Positions 11,943 through 21,048 of a stretch of 52,267 nucleotides of DNA are shown here, one piece after another. A model generated the notes under the pieces. That model was not told where the DNA came from. It saw only the letters and a program-made list of their open reading frames with translations, and ran no database searches. Position 1 is the stretch's first letter. Each line of letters starts with the position of its first letter. Source of the DNA: Evernia prunastri. Its lineage: Eukaryota > Ascomycota > Lecanoromycetes > Lecanorales > Parmeliaceae. The translations under genes were made by a program, and so were the position numbers. The stretch is from the NCBI GenBank assembly GCA_003184365.1, contig NKYR01000098.1, positions 1 to 52,267 on the forward strand, given 5' to 3'.

Positions 11943-12495
11943 CCTTTGCGTGCAGGCGTGCAAAAAGACTGAGGTTTTTCTGAATAAGCTTGCACAATAG
12001 AGTTTGTGGCGACTGTAAGTTGTGTACGGTACGCGTGGTGTAGGTTGTTCACAGCCCGCTATTTATCCCCCGTCGATATATTCTGATCACTTTTGCCTAC
12101 ACGGCTTAAAAGCGGTAGGAGTAGAGAGGAACTACTGTTGTCGATATCGGTTCGCGTTTGCGCCGGAACAACTAAGATTGTCCAATGCAGATGTGCTGCC
12201 CTTACGTTCATCGTGTACGGTGCTCACTTTTCTTTTGCATACTTATCTCCCTTCATGACTGCAACACTTCATCGCGGCCGGTAAGAACACATCCAGGGGG
12301 ATGAGAATGGGTGGCAAAGAGCTAAATCTTATCAGAGGCCTTCAACACTCTCTCGGTAGTCGGTTGTCCCGTCATCAACATCCCAGGCAAGTGGCGGACG
12401 ACGAGCTCTTGAAAGCATGAAAGCCGTGGAAATACAAGGACCCTTTCAGCTCCCTAGTCAACATGATCGTTGACGTTAAGAGGAGCTTTCTGAAT
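11943..12495. other. Intergenic spacer after the permease
   Basis: No gene is seen. The short open frames at 12022-12284 lack recognisable content. Confidence 0.4.
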
Positions 12496-12500
12496 GCCGA

Positions 12501-12657
12501 ATATGTTGCATCCCATTCATGGAATAATTTTACCCATGGATAGAATATCTCATCCATGGATGATTATGTTATTCATGGTAGTGTATCATACATCTCATGG
12601 GCAAAAATTCCATCACTACCACATGGCATCCATGGACGATATATCTCATCCATGGAT
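12501..12657 (+). repeat. Left terminal inverted repeat with CCATGGAT motifs
   Basis: This is the less mutated arm of the inverted repeat. It contains at least four near-palindromic CATCCATGGAT motifs, a subterminal motif arrangement resembling transposase-binding sites. Confidence 0.6.
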
Positions 12658-14089
12658 ATTGTGCTTGAGCCTCCACAATGCATGGGCTTTCACAATGCAG
12701 CCACCTAAGCCTTGATGCAGCCATGCAGCCATCATTTGAAGTTATACACACTTTTTCTGCAGTCACCTCGACAGTCACATTTGAGGCTATATCCAATGTC
12801 TTCTTCGGACCGATTTTGTGACCAAGATCGAGGTACTCCGACTCTTTCTGCTATCAAAGAAGAAGTCTCTTCGGATTCTGCTTGAAATCGAGGACGATCT
12901 TCGCATCCTTATTGTCGCCGAGGATAAGAACTCTTATTTGTATACAAATATCTGGCTGGTATTCTCGTTATTTGATCATATTTCTATATCCTTATCTTCT
13001 ACTCATATTCTTATCTTTCAAAATATCCAAAAACTTCTTATTTTTTCAATATGTTATTCTCAGCTGCTTAAGTAGTCAATGCATTATCATTTCAAGTTGA
13101 TAATAAAGCTCTTACATCGTCTTTCCTTACTCAGATAAAGTCATTCAATTTCGAAGCACGACTAGTCTTTTCTATCATGCTGAAGAGACGAAAGAATCAA
13201 GAAAATTTGATCTTTAGATAAGTGCAGCGAGAGAATAAGATCACTCAGCAGAACTCTACGACATTCAATCTCTTCACATCTTCAAATTGTAGATCAGAAG
13301 AGAATCTTGCTGTCGACTCGAACTTGTTATCTTCTCGATTAAACAGACTTCGATTGAATCTCTTTCAAGAACTTAATGATACTTCCACAATTATGCTTCG
13401 TTAATAAGTTCGAATCAATTAACAGCGTGCTAATGAGAGATTCAAACGACAATATAACAAGCAAAGATAGATTATCATCTACGCAATTGATAACAAGGTC
13501 AGTGTTATCATATCAGCACTGAATCGTGTCTTCACAGACGATAAACGAATCTTTGAAAGAATTATTGATGTCATAGAAGAGTATAACAGCTATCGAATAC
13601 TCATCAAACATAATCTATTAAATCGAAACTATCTCATTTCGAAGCTGAATTCTCTGCTCAATTACATGAATCTAGATATTTCGAACCCACCATCAACGAA
13701 TATAATGATTCTTTATTATTGTGCTACTTAGAAGAGTATTACAGAGAAGATATCTATTCACTGTGACTGTAGAGATCAAAAGACATAATATTCTACGCGA
13801 CGATATGCATATGTCAAGATAGACGTCAAATGCTTTATTGTCTGTCATGATGAAACGAATTAAGATAACACCTTAAACTATTCAAATATTTCAATAATGA
13901 CTATAAAAACTCAACGCGATTATAGAGTACGAGATTAGAATATAGATAAAAATAAGAATAAGAGAGAGGATAAGCGATAGCGACGAAACTTTATTGAAAG
14001 ATAAGCTATCAGCAAGAGCAATGATATAACTGATAACACTATAATGAAGGTGATAAGAAGAGATAGAAGAAGTAGTAGACTTAGTAGCA

Positions 14090-14267
14090 TCCATGGATAA
14101 TTCAACTTATTCATAAATATCATATGATAGTTATGGAATTTTATTCATAAGATATATAATATACTATTATAAATAGCGTAATTATTTATGAATAGGTGTA
14201 TTATTCATGAATGAGATATTTCATGAATAAAGTAAAATTATTTGATAAATAAAATGCAACATGTGTG
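14090..14267 (-). repeat. Right terminal inverted repeat, RIP-like decay
   Basis: This is the complement of the left arm with many C-to-T/G-to-A style differences. It ends in ATGCAACAT next to a (GT)n run. Confidence 0.6.
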
Positions 14268-14440
14268 TGTGTGTGTAATTTCTACGTCGAAGAAACGTCT
14301 CTATAGCTCTATAGACTATAGTAGAGCTGTTTTACCTCACTCGACCTTGCGATCATGTTCGATATTAAATACATTATGCTTATGAGTCTAATTCGTCTCT
14401 AAAAAGAAAAGAACGCTTTATAAAGAAGTACGTTGTAACT
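14268..14440 (+). repeat. RIP-mutated copy of a dispersed repeat
   Basis: The segment from the (GT)n run through about 14440 aligns with 21126-21300. Shared landmarks are CTACGTCG, GTAGAGCTGTT versus GGTGGAGCTGTT, CCTTGCG and CTTATGAGT versus CTTACGAGT. The copy here has A/T where the other has G/C, in the direction RIP produces. Confidence 0.6.
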
Positions 14441-15677
14441 GTTAAAAATAATATCTCAAAGTCAAAGAAAATTATATAAATCAAATAAATTCTTTTTCAT
14501 AAAGTTTTTCGACATTAAGTGCGAATTAATTGTTTCGATATTAGATTTATTTATTCAAACAGTCGCCTCGAAGTGTCAGCATCTTATATCTAACTCTTCT
14601 AAAATATTAACGTTATATACTTATTCTCTATTATCGTCTTCGAATTTATATTCTCGAGATAATTATCTCTTTATAGTCTCTCTTCGCGAGAAATCGCGAA
14701 GAGATTAATTATTTATATATCTTCGACTCTCGAATCTTCGTCTAATCGTTATAAAGTATTTTAATATATAATAATCTTATTTATTTATACGAATATCACT
14801 CTAAGCTCGCTTAACTTCAGCAATGTTTCGTTATTAATAATAATATCGTCGTCGTTATCGACGCGATTAATGATAATAATAGACGCTATAAATTTTTCTC
14901 TAATATAATATCGACTTATATTTTCGTTTTCATATTGAATCAAGATTATTAGATATTGTATTACTCTTTTAAAACGTAGAAGCATTTTTATTATCGATGC
15001 GAAATAATATATCATATAGTTATTAAGAGCTTAATCTATAAGAGTCTCGAAATCGTTAGAACATTTGATATGAATAATATCGTCGAATATCAAAACGTGT
15101 TATCTCTAAGCTCGATATTTCGAATACAAATTATAACTTCGAAATAAAGATTGAGAAACTTCGAATTTCACACGCTATTCAAATCTTTTATTAAAACGAT
15201 ATAATTTTAATTAAATCTCTTTAATAGTATTTTTCAAAACTCTTCAGCGAAGTCGTAATTCTTATTATCCCTCTTTATAGCTTTATATCTCTCTTATTTC
15301 GAAATATATTTTATTAACTTCGAATATAGCTTCTCTTTAAATTCGAGATCTTTTATTTAATAAAATATTCGCTTAATATAAATAACGAATAAATAAGTCG
15401 AATTTAAAGTCATATTAGTTAATATCTTATACTTCGTATTTTATAATTACGTAAGCGTCGAGTGTAAAGTATAAATAGTGATAAATAAATAAGTGATATA
15501 AATAATATATAGATTGAATAAATTCGTTAATAAGAGATATTCTTTATATATTTCTTTTTAATCTTCGTCAACGCTTTGATCTTAAAAAGATTAATATAAC
15601 GTCTTCAAAAATTGAGACGAGTTATTTAAAATTAGCTTATAACTATAAAAGTAAAGTCGCGTCGAATTATCGTTAGT

Positions 15678-15943
15678 TGTCACGGTGTGAAGTCAGCCCA
15701 GCTTCCAGCCCAGATCTAGTCTAGATCTAGCCTACTCAGCCAAGGGTTGCTAGAACCCCATTCCCACTGTTGTATATGCGACGGTTATGCGATAGCCGTG
15801 TTGGCTTTCGTCTGATCCTATATAGGGGCGCTGAGCGCCCACTTTCCACTTTCCTTCCTTGTCTTTCGTCTTGTAAATAGACCTGACCCTATCAGACCAA
15901 GTATACCAAGTGGTAGCCCTAGTTCCAGCCTCGTTCCCTGACA
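15678..15943 (+). mobile_element. Solo LTR, 266 bp, with 5-bp target duplication
   Basis: The segment starts TGTCACGG and ends CCCTGACA, so it has TG...CA termini. It is flanked on both sides by TTAGT (15673-15677 and 15944-15948). Normal base composition inside AT-rich DNA makes its limits sharp. No internal retrotransposon region is attached, so it is a solo LTR left by recombination between two LTRs. A related truncated copy begins at 17284. Confidence 0.85.
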
Positions 15944-16676
15944 TTAGTATTATAGATTTATGAATAGATTAGCTATATATAATTTATTCGAGAATATTAG
16001 AAAATTAAAATTAGAATTAAACTCGGTTTTTATTTAAAGTAAAACTTATAGTATCTATCGATTTCGAGAATCGACGATCTATTATCTTTGATATAGATTT
16101 CTTTCATACGTCTCGTATATATTAAAACGAGTCTATTTAAAAATAATATTTCGAAAAACGTTTAGCGTTTATATCTTTATTATGAACTTTATTATCTTCA
16201 ATATTAGATCTAAATATATAAATATCTCTTTAACATTAATAATATAATCGTTTTAAATAGTTTATCTTTTTTTCTCGAATAGAGAATATAATCGAAGAAT
16301 ATAATCTCGAATCTAATGATTCTTTTTGCAGAAATATTTCGACGTATCGACTATTTTATATATATATAAGAAATTCTTTAGTATTATTTTAATACGTAAT
16401 TATATTATTATTAAGCTTACTACTTTCTATACTTCTACGTAAAAACTTATAACTTTATAATATAATTTAAGAACGAATCGCTAAAATTCGCGTTTAAAAC
16501 TTTTCACGCTTATTTATCAGCTAGTCTCTCAATTTTCATTAATTAATTATTTAATACGTTATTTAATCGCTAAGAGCAAGCATTATTAATTACTCTTAAT
16601 ATTTTATTACGATATCTCTTTAACGAGTCTATCGATCATTTTATTATTTAAAACGTTTTTATAAGCGACGATTTAG

Positions 16677-17069
16677 TGTTACGGATATGGGCTGCATTAG
16701 GGTGATTCCGCTGTCTTGGCGGGGTCACACGCTCTTTTGGCGCATTGGATAGGAGGATGCACTCTATTCCATGACAAATGGTAGCAACACCGGTTCGATT
16801 CCGGGTGTGACCGGTTAGCCGTGGATAGGTCACTTGGCACTCGGGTTTGGTGAGGACTCATAATCCTCGTGCCTTCCCCAGCTCGCACCAGGCCTACAAG
16901 TGGCTTACGGGGTCACACCCGGGGGGTCCCCATATACGAGTGCCTTAGGTCACGCATGAGGGCATGCGCATTCTTTCAAAAAAGTGTGCAATTGTTACGG
17001 ATATGGGCTGCATTAGGGTGATTCCGCTGTCTTGGCGGGGTCACACGCTCTTTTGGCGCATTGGATAGG
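16677..17069 (+). mobile_element. Miniature LTR element (TRIM-like), broken by an assembly gap
   Basis: A 100-bp LTR (16677-16776, TGTTACGGATATGGGCTGCA to CCATGACA) is followed by a 216-bp non-coding interior and then the first 77 bp of the same LTR (16993-17069), which stops at an N. The left flank is TTTAG. An isolated 100-bp copy with TTTAG on both sides is present at 17095-17194. Tiny LTRs, no coding capacity and TG...CA ends match terminal-repeat retrotransposons in miniature. A tRNA-like segment with pol III boxes spans the LTR/interior junction (see separate entry). Confidence 0.75.
16723..16812 (+). ncRNA. tRNA-like segment with A box and B box inside the TRIM-like element
   Basis: The 90-nt segment starts GGTCACAC and ends GTGTGACC, a perfect 8-bp acceptor-like stem. 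An A-box-like TGGCGCATTGG lies at 16738-16748 and an exact B box, GGTTCGATTCC, at 16792-16802, with spacing typical of tRNA genes. A short CCAT/ATGG stem could stand for the anticodon arm, but a normal cloverleaf and anticodon are not evident. The 5' two-thirds lie in the LTR and the rest in the interior, so a solo LTR loses the B box. It is most likely a tRNA-derived pol III promoter relic, not a working tRNA. Confidence 0.45.
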
Positions 17070-17070
17070 N
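17070..17070. other. Single N, probable scaffold join
   Basis: Sequence to its right (17071-17170) repeats 16652-16751, so the join duplicates the flank and LTR. Confidence 0.85.
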
Positions 17071-17094
17071 ACGTTTTTATAAGCGACGATTTAG

Positions 17095-17194
17095 TGTTAC
17101 GGATATGGGCTGCATTAGGGTGATTCCGCTGTCTTGGCGGGGTCACACGCTCTTTTGGCGCATTGGATAGGGGGATGCACTCTATTCCATGACA
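17095..17194 (+). mobile_element. Solo 100-bp LTR of the TRIM-like element
   Basis: It is flanked by TTTAG at 17090-17094 and 17195-17199, a 5-bp target duplication. The bases left of it (from 17071) repeat the left flank of the full element at 16652-16676. It is therefore probably an alternative version of the same insertion site joined behind the N at 17070, not a second genomic site. Confidence 0.8.
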
Positions 17195-17283
17195 TTTAGC
17201 GTAAAGTGACGAGTATATCTTTCTCTCGAAGTCTTACGAACTTATTAACGATTCTCTTAAAAATATATTACTTCGACTATCTC

Positions 17284-17458
17284 TGTCATGGTGTGGATCT
17301 CAGTCTAGTCAGGTTAATCTATGCGATAGCCGACGATCTAGGCGACAGCCCCTTAAGGGCTGCTCGCATCCCCCGTTCTTTCTTGTTTCCTCATCTTTCG
17401 TCTTGGCCTTTACCTTAGTCCTAGCCATAGAGAATGAGATTCCTCTTATCAAGCCTCG
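17284..17458 (+). mobile_element. Truncated LTR related to the 266-bp solo LTR
   Basis: It starts TGTCATGGTGTGG, like the LTR at 15678, and shares GCGATAGCCG and CTTTCGTCTTG landmarks. It is cut off exactly where a chromovirus LTR (TGTTACGGACG) begins at 17459, indicating a nested insertion. Confidence 0.65.
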
Positions 17459-17681
17459 TGTTACGGACGTACCCTAGGTGTCAGGCACATAGGGAGTGTT
17501 TATGGCTATGTGTCTAGCACATAGAGTGTTTATTGGTTATTGACACATTCCCATTGACACATAGGCTAGCGGGGATTCTTCCTAGTATTTAAGCGCTCTT
17601 CTTCTGTACATATTTCCTCCTTATCTAGTTGTCTTATTCAATTTACCCCCATTAGACTTGACTCTGGGCACGGTTCTGACA
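17459..17681 (+). mobile_element. Chromovirus (Ty3/Gypsy) LTR copy 1
   Basis: This 223-bp LTR runs from TGTTACGGACGTACCCTAGG to GGTTCTGACA. It is followed by the leader CTACAACTAGATCATCCACC, which also follows the LTRs at 48860, 49690 and 50378, so it is a 5' LTR. The interior is lost at the N at 17966. Confidence 0.85.
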
Positions 17682-17965
17682 CTACAACTAGATCATCCAC
17701 CCTTCCGTTCGTACTGGCAAGCGAACAGTAAAATAAAATTGTCAAACGGGACCGTTGTGAAGCTGTTTCGATAGCAGATCATTGGACACTCGGGTGTGGC
17801 CTACCTACAGGCAAAACGAACCATTCGTGGCTAGGACTTGTTGACCACAAGGAAAACCCCTTACGAGGAGGTCTCGCTGCATACGTGCAAGCACCCCAGC
17901 ATTCGTGCAAACCAATCCCCCCCAACAAACAAACTTTCAGAGCTAACTTCCTCTCAACATGGCAA
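17682..17965 (+). mobile_element. Chromovirus 5' leader
   Basis: Untranslated leader downstream of LTR copy 1, similar to 49083-49278 and 49915-50376. It ends at the assembly N near what would be the Gag start (CAACATGGCA). Confidence 0.7.
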
Positions 17966-17966
17966 N

Positions 17967-18222
17967 TGGAAAGATGATGATGACACCCTGACTTGGTGGA
18001 ATACTGACAATAATGAGTTTGAGGGGGCCCAGGACGTAGTCAATGACTATCACAGCAAATATCCGGAGAACCCTGGGCCTCACAACGCTATTGCCAAGTC
18101 AAAAAGGCCACGCCGTCTCCGAAATCTCCGAGACCTCGCCACTATCCTCATTCTTTCTGCACGCAGACGACTCGCAGGCCAATCTACAGCGCTGGGGCAT
18201 CGCTTGCCTGAGGGGGGGGTAG
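17967..18222 (+). pseudogene. Chromovirus integrase C-terminus fragment (chromodomain)
   Basis: The frame encodes the C-terminal half of a chromodomain (WKDDDDTLTWWNTDNNEFEG then AQDVVNDYHSKYPENPGP) and a basic tail, with a G-run polypurine tract (about 18211-18218) just before the 3' LTR. It is identical to 19094-19347 apart from G-run length. The upstream part is missing at the N. Confidence 0.8.
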
Positions 18223-18447
18223 TGTTACGGACGTACCCTAGCTGTCAGGTACAAAGGGAGGGTTTATGGCTATGTGTCAGGCACATAGAGTATTTATTGG
18301 TCATTGACACATTCTCATTATCACATAGGCTAGCGGGGATTCTTCCTAGTATTTAAGCGCTCTTCTCCTGTGTACATATTCGCTCTTTATCTAGTTGTCT
18401 TATTCAATTTACCCCCATTAGACTTGACTCTGGGCACGGTTCTGACA
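18223..18447 (+). mobile_element. Chromovirus LTR copy 2 (3' LTR)
   Basis: This 225-bp LTR differs from copy 1 by substitutions such as AGCTGTCAGGTACAAAGGG. It follows the polypurine tract. Flanks of copies 1 and 2 do not share a target duplication, so they may not be ends of one element. Confidence 0.85.
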
Positions 18448-18944
18448 AAGTAGACGTATCTTATTATTTTTCTGTTGAAGCTAAGCGACTTTCTTCTGAA
18501 GATTCTCGATAAAATAAACGACGTCGATTAAATCGTTTTAAGTCTTTTTATTAGTAGCAACGAAGTCTTTATATTAATCGACGATCTCGAGAAACTAATT
18601 ACGTTGAAAGCGTAGATTATTAATATAGCGTATTTGATTTGATTTGATTTGATTGCTTAATACGCCTATCTAGTAAACTACTTTACTAATCAGGGAGTTC
18701 CTCGAATATTTGTAGCGCTGAAGAAACCTTTCGGACAAAAACTTCAACTTATCCTCTCGTGTTATCATTGTTGTCAACTCTTAGTCTTTGACTGTCAAGT
18801 TGTTGCCACAAACCACTGTCACTTCCGTTCTCTTTCAGTCTGCCGCTATTGTTTCCGTGATTGTCTCTTTCTATGCCTTCTTTTTGCTTCCCCTCTTCTC
18901 CTTAACCCTTTTCTTGTTTTTGGATTCTTTGTCTAGTCCTAGCG
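18448..18944. other. Spacer with (TTTGA)n and unassigned unique DNA
   Basis: The first 150 bp are AT-rich and RIP-like. A (TTTGA) microsatellite lies near 18636-18655. The remainder, ending at the N at 18945, is pyrimidine-rich with no gene recognised. Confidence 0.4.
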
Positions 18945-18945
18945 N

Positions 18946-19348
18946 TATTGACGCTCGCTCCTAGGGATCCGCTCCCGGGCCAGAAGAATCCTCCCGCAAA
19001 GCCAATCGAGACGCCTAAGGGTGACGAATGGGTTGTGGAGGATATCCTAGACTCTCGACGTCATTACAACCAATTGCAGTACCAAGTCAAGTGGAAAGAT
19101 GATGATGACACCCTGACTTGGTGGAATACTGACAATAATGAGTTTGAGGGGGCCCAGGACGTAGTCAATGACTATCACAGCAAATATCCGGAGAACCCTG
19201 GGCCTCACAACGCTATTGCCAAGTCAAAAAGGCCACGCCGTCTCCGAAATCTCCGAGACCTCGCCACTATCCTCATTCTTTCTGCACGCAGACGACTCGC
19301 AGGCCAATCTACAGCGCTGGGGCATCGCTTGCCTGAGGGGGGGGGTAG
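18946..19348 (+). pseudogene. Chromovirus integrase C-terminus with complete chromodomain
   Basis: The open frame 18948-19367 starts after an N and encodes a basic Pro-rich linker. A chromodomain follows (EWVVEDILDSRRHYNQLQYQ, VKWKDDDDTLTWWNTDN and on to about PENPGP), then a basic tail. Chromodomains at the integrase C-terminus target these elements to particular chromatin. The polypurine tract (G-run near 19337-19345) and a 3' LTR follow. The rest of Pol is absent. Confidence 0.8.
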
Positions 19349-19573
19349 TGTTACGGACGTACCCTAGCTGTCAGGTACAAAGGGAGTGTTTATGGCTATG
19401 TGTCAGGCACATAGAGTATTTATTGGTCATTGACACATTCTCATTATCACATAGGCTAGCGGGGATTCTTCCTAGTATTTAAGCGCTCTTCTCCTGTGTA
19501 CATATTCGCTCTTTATCTAGTTGTCTTATTCAATTTACCCCCATTAGACTTGACTCTGGGCACGGTTCTGACA
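19349..19573 (+). mobile_element. Chromovirus LTR copy 3 (3' LTR)
   Basis: This 225-bp LTR is nearly identical to copy 2. Downstream host-like sequence begins TGGGGAGG. Confidence 0.85.
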
Positions 19574-19661
19574 TGGGGAGGCATATCCTCCCTGCAAAAA
19601 CCTTCATAGAAGAACCATCATCTTGCTACCCACACAAGGACTGACCACCCTACAATTACGG

Positions 19662-19779
19662 AGGTTGGCGTAGAAAGTCCTGGACAAGCCCTAGCCCTAC
19701 TTTCGGAAGCCAGCCCCAAAATTGTGTATGGGGCACTATCCGAGGGAGTCTTGGCGTCCAGGACTTTTTACGCCTACCT
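19662..19779. mobile_element. Short hairpin element, possible MITE
   Basis: AGGTTGGCGTAGAAAGTCCT at the left pairs with the reverse complement of the right end (AGGTAGGCGTAAAAAGTCCT), a TIR of about 24 bp with two mismatches around a 70-bp centre. No target duplication is clear. It could also be a structured regulatory or non-coding RNA hairpin. Confidence 0.5.
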
Positions 19780-20214
19780 AGGTAGAATCGAAAATCTACG
19801 AGTAAGTTACCTCGTTATCAAATGATACATACACACCAAAGATCAATCGATTCGAGGAAAGGTACCAACAAAGAGGACCAGACTAGTTGAGCAGAAGCTC
19901 CCTTATCTCAGCGGTCCAAATTCCAAAAACCAATAAGCAATTCCCTTCACCATCGTAACCTATACTCCACCTTCCTCCCCACGACTTTTGCTCTCTTACC
20001 AAAGTCCGTGCTTTGGCCGATTTATAGCCTGCAAAGAACTACCCAACCTTCTTTTCCCTTGTTCCAAACGCCGGTGCGTGATTACTCCGCCCGGTGAAAA
20101 GAAATGAAGAAGGCTACGAAAAAAACGTTCATGTTTAATTTTATGTTGCAGAAGAGGCTTGAGAGGATTTTGAGAGAAGAGAAACTGTTCAGCCTCGTCA
20201 GAACCCCATCAGGG

Positions 20215-20605
20215 CAGGGTGTGAAATCGCCCCGCCGAAAGGCGGGGCTAGGCTGAGGCGGGGCTAGACAGCCCAGCCGTCGCCCGAGGCCTCTGATGGG
20301 CTAGCCTCGCCTTCGCCCCTACTCGCCGGCGGGGCGGACTGTAGATCGCCTCTACATTTTAGTGGACCCTGATTTTCGTAGGTAGATTGCGGAATTTTCA
20401 GTCAGATATTTCGTCATAGCTGACTAAGCCTAGCGGCGCCAAGACTCATGCTCATTGATTGAAACCGTTAGATCTGCCTCGGCTAGCCCCGCCGTCGCCG
20501 AACCACCCTCTAGGCTCGCCTCGCCCTAGCCCCCTCTCTCCAGAGGTCGCCCTCGCCCCCGCCCTAGGCCCATGGCTGGGCGAGGCGGGGCGATTTCACA
20601 CCCTG
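20215..20605. mobile_element. hAT-type MITE, 391 bp, GC-rich
   Basis: The terminal inverted repeats begin CAGGGTGTGAAATCGCCCCG and are perfect for about 22 bp. The element is flanked by an 8-bp target duplication, CATCAGGG (20207-20214 and 20606-20613). An 8-bp duplication with CAGGG ends is the hAT signature. Subterminal regions are very GC-rich with repeated GGCGGGGC/GCCTCGCC blocks. The AT-richer centre has no coding frame, so it is non-autonomous. Confidence 0.9.
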
Positions 20606-20613
20606 CATCAGGG

Positions 20614-21048
20614 TAAGCAGAATTAACGTGCAGTCCATGCCGTCCGTGCGGAAAAGAAAGAACGTAACATTGTGACCGTCTGCCTAAATTCATCGAGAGT
20701 AAATGCTCATGCCTCCATCTTGACTGCAAACGGATTTCCTTTGGCTGGCAATCGGGATGCGCACCATCCAAAATCAACTCATGACAACAGAGATGCAGTA
20801 AGACAGCAATAAGCAAGGCGCTTTCCAGCCTTGCCTACCGCAGCCACTTTATGCATGTTCCGAACCATACTTCCAGGTCTGGATAGGCTCTGAGTGATGG
20901 GACTCCTTACAGTCTACCTGTATATATAGAGTCGGACAAGGTCATGAACTCACGACATCCTAGCAGGACTTGTACTATTCGGGATATTGTTCAACCGAAA
21001 TGATTTGAAGAAAAAGAACCTTGTAAGACAATAAGAGTCTACTCATAC
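20614..21048. other. Unassigned spacer
   Basis: No gene is recognised. The minus-strand frame here overlaps the MITE and is probably fortuitous. Confidence 0.4.

Larger units (their letters stand above)
12501..14267. mobile_element. DNA transposon with long degenerate terminal inverted repeats
   Basis: The left end (about 12501-12657) and the reverse complement of the right end (about 14090-14267) align over roughly 150 bp. Shared landmarks include ATGTTGCAT at the tip, then AATAATTTTAC, AATATCTCAT and AAAATTCCAT. The left end carries repeated CCATGGAT-type palindromes (12534, 12552, 12629, 12650), and one survives in the right end (about 14090). The left end is ordinary in base composition. 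The right end is AT-rich with CA-to-TA and TG-to-TA differences, as expected from RIP. The interior has no intact transposase. I see no clear target-site duplication, so the superfamily is unassigned. Confidence 0.65.
13400..18640. other. AT-rich RIP-like block with nested younger insertions
   Basis: Apart from the GC-normal insertions listed separately, this interval is strongly AT-rich. It has almost no CpA or TpG, but many TpA and a good number of CpG (TCGA, ATCG, GCGA). That is the classical result of RIP, which converts CpA to TpA. No coding frame survives. Insertions at 15678, 16677, 17284 and 17459 keep normal composition, so they arrived after RIP or escaped it. Confidence 0.8.

Noticed and set aside
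12489..12760. CRISPR-like or satellite interpretation of the CCATGGAT motifs
   Set aside because: Spacing is irregular and the segment matches an inverted arm at 14090-14267, so a transposon end explains it better.
16723..16812. A functional tRNA gene
   Set aside because: The acceptor-like stem and B box are good, but the D and anticodon arms do not form a standard cloverleaf and no anticodon loop is clear. I list it as a tRNA-like segment only.
17459..18447. A single complete chromovirus between LTR copies 1 and 2
   Set aside because: The interior is only about 540 bp with an N, the LTR subtypes differ and the flanks share no target duplication.
20526..20816. Minus-strand 96-residue frame
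   Set aside because: Its start half lies in unique DNA and its end in the hAT MITE; no coding signal.
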